A program made the translations under genes and the position numbers. A DNA stretch of 64,000 nt from Ceratobasidium sp. AG-K (lineage: Eukaryota > Basidiomycota > Agaricomycetes > Cantharellales > Ceratobasidiaceae): the NCBI GenBank assembly GCA_037039685.1, contig JAWNGF010000004.1, positions 806,001 through 870,000 on the forward strand, given 5' to 3'. The notes under the pieces were generated by a model. That model was not told the origin of the DNA. It worked only from the letters and a program-made list of their open reading frames with translations, and did not search any database. Each line of letters opens with the position of its first letter. Positions within the stretch are counted from its first letter, which is position 1. Below are positions 22,148 through 30,477 of the stretch, in pieces.

Positions 22148-25100
22148 ATGGATGAACTAGAAATCATGTCAATATCAAATGAAAACCAATTATACCTTGA
22201 TTTCACCACTCATCCACTAGCTACGGTTCCTGATTCTAAGTCAGTTAACAGATCAAAAAAATTCTCTGGACAAGCACTCCTTGATTGCGGTGCAACCTCC
22301 TGTTTCATCAACCCTTCCCTAGCAAAAGGGGCAAACCTTCCCCTTTTCCAACACGAAAAACCAAAGACTCTGCAAGTTATAGACGGGCGAGAAGTTTCAT
22401 CTGGAAAAGTCACCCACTATACCAAATTTAAACTTGTCATGGGAACACATTCCAGTGAAATAGAATGTCATGTCACAAACATTGGAAGACACCCCATCGT
22501 ACTCAGGATGTCATGGCTCAAGAAACATAACCCACAAATTAATTGGAAAAATAGGACAATTGCATACACAAGCAAATTCTGCTCAAAAAACTGCCTAGAA
22601 ATCCCATCTACACTCCAAATTGCAGCCGAAACTACATTACCAGAGGAATACAAAGAGTTCGCAGATGTATTTGACGAGTCCAGATTAGAAGAACTCCCAC
22701 CTCACAGGCCAACTGACATTACGCTCGACCTCCTACCAGAAGCTAAACTAAAGCATGGTCCTATTTACAAAACATCCCCAGCTGAAGACAAAGAAATGAA
22801 GAAAGTACTAGAAACCCTTATCCGAAGGGGACACATTCAGATTTCTAAGTCTCCTTTGGCTTCCCCGGTTCTATTTGTCAAAAAACCACATCCAGAAGAT
22901 CCAAACAACCCAGAGTTACGCTTTTGCGTTGACTACAGATATGTGAATTTGCTATGTAAATTCAACGCAAGTGGAATACCTCTACTGGACCAATGGTTAA
23001 GGGCCCTGGAAGGATTTGTCATTGGCACCACTCTAGACTTGGCACAGGGATTCCATCAAACCCAAATAGCAGCAGGCCATGAATGGAAAACAGCATTCAA
23101 AACTCAATACGGCATGTATGAATGGAAAGTCATGCCCTTTGGTCTCAAAAACACTCCATCAAGCTTCCAGTCCCTAATGAACTCTATATTCAGGGACATT
23201 ATGGGGGTTTTCGTACTCGTATACATTGATGATATCTTCGTTTTTTCCAAACAAGTCGAAGATCATCCAGGACATGTGAAAGAGGTGCTAAGAAGACTAA
23301 GGGAACACAAGTTGATTGCAAAATTGAGGAAATGCAAGTTCCACCAAACCAAACTGGACTGGGTAGGATTGGTCATTTCCAATAAAGGAATCAAAACAGA
23401 TCAGGAAACGGTCACGGCGGCTATGAATTGGAAAGCACCCAAGAATGTCAAACAAGTTCAAGAGTTCCTAGGATTCATCAATTTCTATCAAAGATTCATT
23501 CAAGACTTTGCCGGCAAAGCCAGACCTCTATATAACCTACTTAAGAAGGATCAAAAGTGGCAGTGGACAAGCAAAGAACAAGAGGCCATGAATGCACTAA
23601 AAGAAGCTCTTAAGGTGGCACCTGTAATGATGCAGCCCAATCAAAATGAGGAATTTTTCCTCAAGACAGATGCGTCGGGATTTGCCACAGGAGCAGTTTT
23701 ATCTCAGAAGGATGAAGAAGGGAAGTTACACCCTGTAGCTTTTCTTTCTAAATCACTAAATCTGGCTGAACGAAACTACAACATTTTTGACAAAGAACTA
23801 TTAGCAATCATTAGAGCCTTCAAAGAATGGCAGCACTTACTTCAAGGCACAGAAAAAGCCATTCAAGTGATAACAGATCACAAAAATTTGGAATACTTCT
23901 CATCATCCAAACAATTGAACCAACGCCAAATCCGCTGGATGAATTTCTTGGTGGACTTCAACTTCCAAATCTTGTACAGGCCAGGAAACCAAAACAAAAA
24001 AGCAGACATTCTCTCGAGGCGATATGACCTAGAACCTTTGGGGGGGGTAGAGAACCAAGTTCTCCTCAAACCAGACATTTTTATTTCGGCTATTACCCCT
24101 GACCAGGAGATTAACGATCTAATCAGAGAAGCAATCCTTGAAGATCCCAGATTAGAGGAAGCCCACAATAAGCTGAGAAACAGAGAAAAAGTCAAAGATT
24201 GGGAATACAGAGAAGGACTCCTAATGTTCAAAGGAAAGATCTTTGTCCCCAAGGATGAAACCGTCAGAAACCTGATATTGGAATCGCGCCATGACAATAT
24301 TACAGCTGGGCATCCTGGACAAGCAAGAACATTGGAATTGGTCTCAAGAACTTACTACTGGCCAACCATGAAGAAATTTGTCAACTCTTATGTGTCACAC
24401 TGCGAAACATGCATTCGAGTTAAACCATCGAACCAACTCCCCACAGGACTACTGCATCCTTTACATATTCCTGAGAGACCTTGGGAAGAGATCTCCTACG
24501 ACATGATTGTAGGGCTCCCAGAATCAGAAGGATATGACGCAATCTTGACAGTGGTAGATCGGTTCTCCAAGATGGCACACTATCTCCCTTGCAAATCAAC
24601 GGCCACAGCAGTAGACATAGCCAATATCTTTGTTGCAAACATTTGGAAACTTCACGGCACCCCAAAAGCAACAGTCTCGGATAGAGGATCCACTTTCAAC
24701 TCAAAGTTCATTAGGCATCTGTACAAACGGTTGGACGTAAAACCTACCTTCAGCACAGCCTACCATCCAAGGACAGACGGACAGTCAGAACGGGCAAACC
24801 AAGTCGTTGAAATCTTTATCAGGGCTTTTGTCAACCATAGGCAAAACGACTGGGTGGCCCTGCTCCCTATGGCAGAATTTGCTTACAACAATGGAATCCA
24901 AGCATCCACTGGCAAAACCCCTTTCCAAATCTGCCAGGGTTTCAACCCTAGAATGAACATCGGGGAAGAATCAGACTATACTGTTCCTGAAGCTGATGCC
25001 CATGCGGAATTCCTGTTGAAAGGATACGACAAAGTCAAAGCCGCCCTCATTCTAGCAAATCAGTCCTATAAACACTACTTTGATAAAGGAGCCAAAGAAC

Positions 25101-25546
25101 CAGAAGAGATAAACCCGGGAGATAAAGTCTGGCTTAATCATCAGAACATTTCCACAGACAGACCCTCAGTAAAACTCTCCCACAAAGTTTTAGGCCCTTA
25201 CAAAGTAATGGAAAAAGTAGGGACTCATGCCTTTAGACTGGAATTACCAAAATCAATGAAGATTCATCCTGTCTTCCACGTCATGCTGCTCAAGAAATTC
25301 CACTCTGATCCCCATGGCCGCGAACCCGCTCAACCACCCCCTATTGTCACACAAGAAGGAGAAGAAGAGTGGGAAGTCGAAGAGATCCTTAATTCCAAGA
25401 AAATCCGCCGTCAACTCCACTATTACGTTAAGTGGAAAGGATACTCTCATGCAGACAACTCTTGGCAATCAAAGGAAGATCTCAAGAACGCTCCTGAACT
25501 GGTTGATAAATTTCACAAACTCCACCCCACCACGCCAGGCCCTTAG
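22148..25546 (+). CDS. pol: pol of element A: protease, RT, RNase H, integrase, chromodomain
   Basis: An intact 1,132-codon frame begins MDELEIMSISNENQ, 40 nt beyond the element B insertion, and ends just before the polypurine tract. Domains in order: aspartic protease with ALLDCGATSCFI (Cys where DSG is commonest), reverse transcriptase with YIDDIFVFSKQ, RNase H (FFLKTDASGFATGAVLSQ), HHCC integrase finger (ITAGHPGQARTLE, CETC), DDE core (DMIVGLPESEG, VSDRGSTFNS, SERANQ) and a chromodomain (EEWEVEEILNSKK, YVKWKGYSHADNSW). It is in a different frame from gag. Its own catalytic motifs look intact, but element B separates it from the 5' LTR, so it is unlikely to be expressed from its own promoter. 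Confidence 0.95.
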   Translation: MDELEIMSISNENQLYLDFTTHPLATVPDSKSVNRSKKFSGQALLDCGATSCFINPSLAKGANLPLFQHEKPKTLQVIDGREVSSGKVTHYTKFKLVMGTHSSEIECHVTNIGRHPIVLRMSWLKKHNPQINWKNRTIAYTSKFCSKNCLEIPSTLQIAAETTLPEEYKEFADVFDESRLEELPPHRPTDITLDLLPEAKLKHGPIYKTSPAEDKEMKKVLETLIRRGHIQISKSPLASPVLFVKKPHPEDPNNPELRFCVDYRYVNLLCKFNASGIPLLDQWLRALEGFVIGTTLDLAQGFHQTQIAAGHEWKTAFKTQYGMYEWKVMPFGLKNTPSSFQSLMNSIFRDIMGVFVLVYIDDIFVFSKQVEDHPGHVKEVLRRLREHKLIAKLRKCKFHQTKLDWVGLVISNKGIKTDQETVTAAMNWKAPKNVKQVQEFLGFINFYQRFIQDFAGKARPLYNLLKKDQKWQWTSKEQEAMNALKEALKVAPVMMQPNQNEEFFLKTDASGFATGAVLSQKDEEGKLHPVAFLSKSLNLAERNYNIFDKELLAIIRAFKEWQHLLQGTEKAIQVITDHKNLEYFSSSKQLNQRQIRWMNFLVDFNFQILYRPGNQNKKADILSRRYDLEPLGGVENQVLLKPDIFISAITPDQEINDLIREAILEDPRLEEAHNKLRNREKVKDWEYREGLLMFKGKIFVPKDETVRNLILESRHDNITAGHPGQARTLELVSRTYYWPTMKKFVNSYVSHCETCIRVKPSNQLPTGLLHPLHIPERPWEEISYDMIVGLPESEGYDAILTVVDRFSKMAHYLPCKSTATAVDIANIFVANIWKLHGTPKATVSDRGSTFNSKFIRHLYKRLDVKPTFSTAYHPRTDGQSERANQVVEIFIRAFVNHRQNDWVALLPMAEFAYNNGIQASTGKTPFQICQGFNPRMNIGEESDYTVPEADAHAEFLLKGYDKVKAALILANQSYKHYFDKGAKEPEEINPGDKVWLNHQNISTDRPSVKLSHKVLGPYKVMEKVGTHAFRLELPKSMKIHPVFHVMLLKKFHSDPHGREPAQPPPIVTQEGEEEWEVEEILNSKKIRRQLHYYVKWKGYSHADNSWQSKEDLKNAPELVDKFHKLHPTTPGP

Positions 25547-25556
25547 GAGGGGGTAA
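25547..25556 (+). promoter_or_regulatory. Polypurine tract of element A
   Basis: GGAGGGGGTAA directly precedes the 3' LTR, as expected for plus-strand priming. Confidence 0.75.
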
Positions 25557-25969
25557 TGTCATGAGCTGACTAAGCTCAGACATTTTATTCTGATTTTATA
25601 TCTTTTTTTCCGAACACTTTCCTTTTTTGGTACAAATGTCCTCTGGCGCTTAACTTGTATCATGTGATGTATTTGTCTTTTCATTTGATATTGGTGATGC
25701 TTCCGGAACTTCCAGAATGTTGAGTCATATCTCTTATCTTGCTTATCATTGGTTGTACTTGGCTTTCCCACACTGATAGATGATGACATGGCCTTGATCC
25801 CTCATGTATATAAACCCAGAGGTCAAGCCGGTTAATGACAAGGCTTGACCTCCTCTCCACTAGGACTTGCTCAATCAAATCCTCTTACTATCACTACTCC
25901 TTGGGTTCTAAGACTTGTCTAAGTTGAACCCCTTAACCTTTATATACCTAATTGACCCAAGTCGGGACA
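25557..25969 (+). repeat. 3' LTR of element A
   Basis: Partner of 11794-12206. It is preceded by a polypurine tract and followed by the GGGCC target duplication. Confidence 0.95.
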
Positions 25970-26788
25970 GGGCCCCATCTTTGACCACTAGGATCTCTTG
26001 CCCCCGTTCTGCTTGTAGTTCCATCCAAAAGTCTTTCAGCAGTCCATCAAGGATTTGTGTGGCATATCCTTCTGCAGTTAGTCCACCACCTGATTGTTGA
26101 CCATTCTTGTTGACTTTATACGGCACAGTCTCGAGTTGCACAATGGGTCCCTTTTTGTTATGGGCAATGCATCCCCATAGGGCTATCGATTGGTGACCAC
26201 TTTGGAAGGTGTATGCCATGCAGCCTGGGCAGTATTCCTCCCTGGGTTTCCAAGTGACACGAACTGGCCCCAGCCTCTCCCCCGTCTCAATAGTCACCTC
26301 GTCAACCCATATTAGGTTGTTCCATGAGCGCCCTGCATTGCGCTTTGCCCATAGCTTGTGTTGCGCAATTGCATTTGGGCTAAGGTACGTTTTTTTTTGA
26401 GCAATACGGTGGCAGTACCCAGACCAATTGGCAACTGCACAAACTTGGTGCTTGGTGACAAAGCCTAGGTTGTCTGATACCAGTCTATATGCTTTGTCCC
26501 TATTCTTTAGCACCTCATGAATGATTCGATGCCGTGTATGGGGTGAAATTATGGGTGGCCGGCCAGATTGATGACGAGGGGTGACAGTGTGGTATTTCCA
26601 ATACTGAGAATATATGTACTGTGCTGTGGACTTGGGAATGCCAGTGATTTGGGTGATTTCATGGTAAGATTTGTCGGCCTCTCGAAGGGCAATAATGCGG
26701 CCTCAATCAAAGGCCAATACCTCAGGCCCGCGGTGTGTGGGCATGGCAAGATGTAAGATTGGGTATTTGATTTTGGCTCACGTGAGAG

Positions 26789-26815
26789 TGTCCAAATACT
26801 TTATGTCAGCCTTAG
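26789..26815 (-). repeat. Right terminal inverted repeat of the Tc1/mariner element
   Basis: It is the inverted partner of 11351-11377 and is followed by TA at 26816-26817. Confidence 0.92.
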
Positions 26816-26817
26816 TA

Positions 26818-27286
26818 CACATGTATATCCATCCCAGCAAAAACTTTAATGCCAACACGGACCCAGCAGCACAATATAGTCCTCTATCAAGGCACAATTT
26901 ACCATCGTGATGGCCATGAAGTTACGCACGCTAACTTTGATACTTGATTAGTTGACTAGCGCGAGACTTCTGGTCTGCGCCCGTAACCTAGGTTCCCATA
27001 CTAGCTGCACAATAGAAAGAAATTAAGGCATGGTATCAACAACGGTCAATAAGTATAAATTTCTGTCAAATCAGACGTTTTCATTTCGGATTGTAGAGAC
27101 CTTGCAAGCAAGGTAAAGCTCATGGCATCCGACGTCCCCAAAACCTAGCCGGGATATACTTTATTCTCATTCACAGGTTTTAGTGTGATACCAATCAATT
27201 CTTCAATCGCATTGCCCCAAGTCTCGTTCATGTAGCTATCCTCAAACGCACCCCTTTTACAGTGAGAGTTGCTGCCGCACAGAATT
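26818..27286. other. Intergenic region downstream of the RNase T2 gene
   Basis: No gene was seen. The last 110 bases or so are also copied at about 3717-3825, next to the displaced RNase fragment. Confidence 0.5.
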
Positions 27287-29230
27287 TTACGTCGAGACGA
27301 TCTTGAGTGTGATGTCTTGTGCGTGAGAGGAGCCCGTGTATACTGTAACCTGGGTAGTGCCGCTAGGTACGGAGTCTCCAGTGAAACTAGTTGATCCACC
27401 ATAAGCCAGCAAATCACCAGACTGAGGCAATCTGTTAGGCATATACGTAGCCATCGGGAGTCGAACACGTACGGATGTGAAGACGGTGCCGCTTGAAACC
27501 GAGCTGCTACAGCTAAGGGTACCCCCGCTAACTCCACATAGGCCTATGAGCAAAACGTATGAGCTCCCAATGCCCAGCCCCCATCCTGTATTTAGTGCAT
27601 ACCTTTTGAAGTAGTAAGCGTGAATCCGCCTGAAACGGTCGTGATGGTATATGTCGCGCAAGTCTGGACAGACCAGGTTCCAGCAGTGAGGAGGCAGCCG
27701 GTCTGAGTCCCGGAGGAAGTCACTCCGACGATAGTAGCCTTGCTTGGTACCACGGTGCTAGTCTAAAAGTTGCAAGTCAGTAGCAGCCGCTTTAGTATGG
27801 CGAATAGCGCGTACGTTTATAGCAGTCTAAGCGTTCTCTATTAACACTGATACGAATGAGAAGCTTGGAGTACGTACTGTAGTAGTTCTGGTCGCCGTGT
27901 TAGTAGTTGTTGTAGGCGTGCTTGATCCGCTCTTGAGAGGATACTTGAGACCGGTTGAACCACATGTACCCGCCTTGGGGGCATCTTAACAGACGTTTAA
28001 CCTTGTGTATGCGCAGGAAGTGGAACAACTCACTAATGGGAACGAGAGTGCCATCAATAATAGATCCCTTCAAGTTGTAGTAGTAGGAGATTGCGTTCAG
28101 AGAACCACTCGTGCAATCGAAAGCTGGCGTAAATCCCTGAAATCTAATTTAACATCAAACAATTTGTGTAAGATTATAAGTATACCCATTTAGCTTTGAC
28201 TGCCGCAGTGAGCTGGGCGAGTGTGTATGTCGCGGTGGAAGATGGGTAAATTCCAGCAGCCCCCAAGAACTCGTACGTGGTGAGCGCCTACGATACATTT
28301 TAGTGAAATTCAAGGTCAACGAGACTTATAGAATACCTTGAACAAGTTCACAGTACGAGCGAAATAATAAATCGCATCTTGGCCTCTTGTCGACGAGGAG
28401 ATACAAGCGGGCTTGAGTGTACTGGGATTCGGGTTAATCACTGAAATCATCTTGGTTGTATTCGAGCTCACCTCATACATGTACCATGTTTAGCCCACTC
28501 GTGCTATCAACGACGAATGAGCAGGATGATACGATAGCAGATTGAAAATTCCGCACCTCCCAAAATGTCTCATCCTCGCCGTTGATGTCCTTCCAGTAGG
28601 TATTCATGTAGCTTAGGATATCGCTAGCACCTCCATTGGAGAGGATCTACTGCTAGCATAAGTTGCTACTCATATGAGGAGTGAAATCACCTACGGTCGA
28701 GATGTCAGTGTATGCGCGCGAGGAGTCGCAGTTTGAGTCATATGTTCCATCGCAGCTGGGTTTCGTCAGTGTCAATACCAAGTTGGACGTGAAGCACCTT
28801 ACTGGTCGGGCTAGGATTAATGAGTAGGTGAGACCACCCAACTTTTTAATACGACTCAACTCACCCAAAGCCCGTGAATAGTCCAGCTGTTGGACGGCCC
28901 AGTACTGGGGTTGAAATCCCAAAACTATTCCTTTTGTAAGAGCAAGAAACGGGTATTAGCAAGGTGCGCACCTGCGTTTGCAAGAGTTGGCCCTATGAAC
29001 GAACGAGCTAAGTATAACTACCATCATTCGGTAAAGTATCAACTCACGCCGGGTGCCTCGAAGCAGCAAAGATTGGTTTGCGCAGTGGTATTTTGGCACG
29101 ACGCAGAACCACTCACGGAGCACGAGGTTCGGGCAAACAACGAGTGAGTGTCAACCAACGGACTGGTAACCAGCGGCGATGCAGCACCGATGGATGCAAG
29201 CGCAAGTAGTAGAGCAGAAGCGAAAACCAT
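27287..29230 (-). CDS. Secreted ribonuclease T2 with C-terminal extension
   Basis: This is an endoribonuclease that would act outside the cell or in the vacuole. The start MVFASALLLALASIGAASP is a clear signal peptide. The mature part has SCSVSGSASCQNT and NLCCFEAPG, active-site motif I SWTIHGLW (catalytic His) and motif II HEWAKHGTC (second catalytic His), with conserved Cys. It ends in a Ser/Thr-rich linker (TPTTTTNTATRTTT) and a C-terminal domain of about 100 residues ending KIVST, as in Rny1-type fungal enzymes. At least ten short exons were traced: 29230-29048, 28992-28972 (21 nt), 28924-28865, 28810-28803 (8 nt), 28755-28695, 28646-28557, 28503-28472 and further ones down to 27287. A copy of the last exon lies at 3826-4041. 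Confidence 0.92.
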
Positions 29231-29703
29231 GGTTGTACAGCTGGGGACTTGGCACTGAGACTCTACGCCAAGATGTCTTAAAGGCTCGATATCCTCGGCG
29301 TAGTTGGAGTCGCTCCGCAGCAATCTATAGCAAGAAGACCCGACTTGACCGCAAGTTGGCGGTAATATGTGCGATAGTCATGCGTCGCGTGGAGTTGGAG
29401 ATGTGTGCACGTTGGTCAAGGTGATCGATAGGTGGCCGACGAGATCTAGTTGAGGCACGTGGGCACTCAGCAGGTGAGAAGTGTGGAGCCTTGATCGAGG
29501 TGTCTCTATAATGGGAGCGACGCACGGAGATTCCGAGATAAAATTGGAACACCCGTCGGAGAGTTGGCGAATAGGCGAGCGAGTCCATGTGGACGGAGCG
29601 GTAGGAAGAGATAAGCCATGCGCCAGTCAGATATGAAATCGTACGGGAGTCGGAAGATCATAAAGGTTAGGGTTAATAATGGTCATTTGCCGGTCGCTGA
29701 CAA
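29231..29703. other. Intergenic region between RNase T2 and tRNA-Gly
   Basis: It should hold the RNase T2 promoter. I see no clear TATA box or other element and no gene. Confidence 0.4.
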
Positions 29704-29805
29704 GCGTGAATGGGGTAGTGGTAACCTTAATCGTTGCCAATCCGGTTGCTCAGCAATTTGGAGATCCGATTCGATTAGCCAGGGGTTCGATTCCCCTTTC
29801 ACGCA
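29704..29805 (+). tRNA. tRNA-Gly(GCC) with 31-nt intron
   Basis: The acceptor stem GCGTGAA/TTCACGC pairs perfectly. The D-arm GGGT...ACCT, anticodon stem AATCG/CGATT, anticodon GCC at 29736-29738 and T-arm AGGGG-TTCGATT-CCCCT are all present. The extra 31 nt after position 37 (29740-29770) sit where nuclear tRNA introns occur. A TTTT tract follows as Pol III terminator. An identical inverted copy lies at 30140-30241. Confidence 0.9.
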
Positions 29806-30139
29806 TAGTTTTGCAGCATTTAGAGGTCCCGTTGACGACTCCAAGCGTTACCTTTTGCTTTATACCCTCAGCTATTGATTCTACGGTTTATAACGCCGAT
29901 ATAGCCGCTGACTTTCATCCTAGCGTGGTGGATACGTTGATAAAGCTCCCCAAGCATTGGGCTTACGAACGAATGAACCCTTCAATTACGATTGAGCTGG
30001 AGGACGAGCAACTACTTCTTTAATAAACTTGGTGGGATTCTATTCACCTGATAATCGAGGAGGAAAAATCTATAACCAGGTAGGAGTGGTCGCCCAAGTG
30101 CATGCGGGAGGGGAACGACATATTAAAGGCGCAAAACTA
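29806..30139. other. Spacer between inverted tRNA-Gly genes
   Basis: A short plus-strand frame ending at 30023 (DSTVYNADIAADFHPSVVDT ...) looks protein-like but has no upstream exon that I can join to it. It may be the remnant of a gene. Nothing else was seen. Confidence 0.3.
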
Positions 30140-30241
30140 TGCGTGAAAGGGGAATCGAACCCCTGGCTAATCGAATCGGATCTCCAAATTGCTGAGCAAC
30201 CGGATTGGCAACGATTAAGGTTACCACTACCCCATTCACGC
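30140..30241 (-). tRNA. tRNA-Gly(GCC) with 31-nt intron, inverted copy
   Basis: It is identical over all 102 bases, intron included, to 29704-29805 but on the other strand. The two genes are transcribed towards each other. The 3' TAGTTTTGC flank is also shared. Confidence 0.9.
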
Positions 30242-30477
30242 TTGCAGCGAGACCTCTTGGATGCATTACAATTTTTCCTGGGGGTTGCCGCCACTCAGAA
30301 TCCTTAAAAGGTGGATTTGTTCCGCTTTCTTCTGCACCTCATCCGGGGCCGGGACCACAGGGACAAGCCCAGGATTTGATTAATACTGTAAACCAACACT
30401 TAATACAAGAATATACATAAGGGCATTCGCGAATAGGAAAAATGTCCGAGACCACACGATTGTTTCAATCCCCATGA

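Larger units (their letters stand above)
11794..25969 (+). mobile_element. LTR retrotransposon A: Ty3/gypsy chromodomain element, itself interrupted
   Basis: Two 413-bp LTRs (11794-12206 and 25557-25969) begin TGTC and end GACA, and differ at only two sites. GGGCC is duplicated at 11789-11793 and 25970-25974. The order LTR, coiled-coil ORF, gag, pol, polypurine tract, LTR places it on the plus strand. Element B sits between gag and pol. Integrase follows RT/RNase H and a chromodomain is present, which places it among the Ty3/gypsy chromoviruses. Confidence 0.95.
11499..26744 (-). pseudogene. Tc1-type DD34E transposase, interrupted
   Basis: The 5' piece (26744-25975) begins MPTHRGPEVLAF, has a TGA at 26705-26703 before an HTH-like segment, then IWVDEV (first Asp) and VVKDGA (second Asp). 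The 3' piece (11793-11499) supplies PAHRG, the NPIEPLW motif with the final Glu, and the C-terminus ending SPTKF. Read across the insertion, 34 residues separate the second Asp from the Glu, which defines the DD34E Tc1 group. The TGA sits where Arg (CGA) would suit the family, consistent with a C-to-T change at CpG. The retrotransposon joined to it brings its own 5-bp target duplication. This copy cannot make transposase. Confidence 0.92.
11351..26815 (-). mobile_element. Tc1/mariner element split by nested LTR retrotransposons
   Basis: Terminal inverted repeats of 27 bp (left starts CTACGGCTGACATAAAGTAT, right end one mismatch) are flanked by TA at 11349-11350 and 26816-26817, the target duplication of the superfamily. 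Without the 14.2-kb retrotransposon insertion the element is about 1.28 kb. Its transposase gene lies on the minus strand in two pieces, 26744-25975 and 11793-11499. The split is inside the codons after the second catalytic Asp. The element is dead, both from the insertion and from an older stop codon. Confidence 0.93.

Noticed and set aside
30029..30307. 92-codon plus-strand ORF over the second tRNA-Gly gene
   Set aside because: It reads through the tRNA gene on the wrong strand and has no domain.
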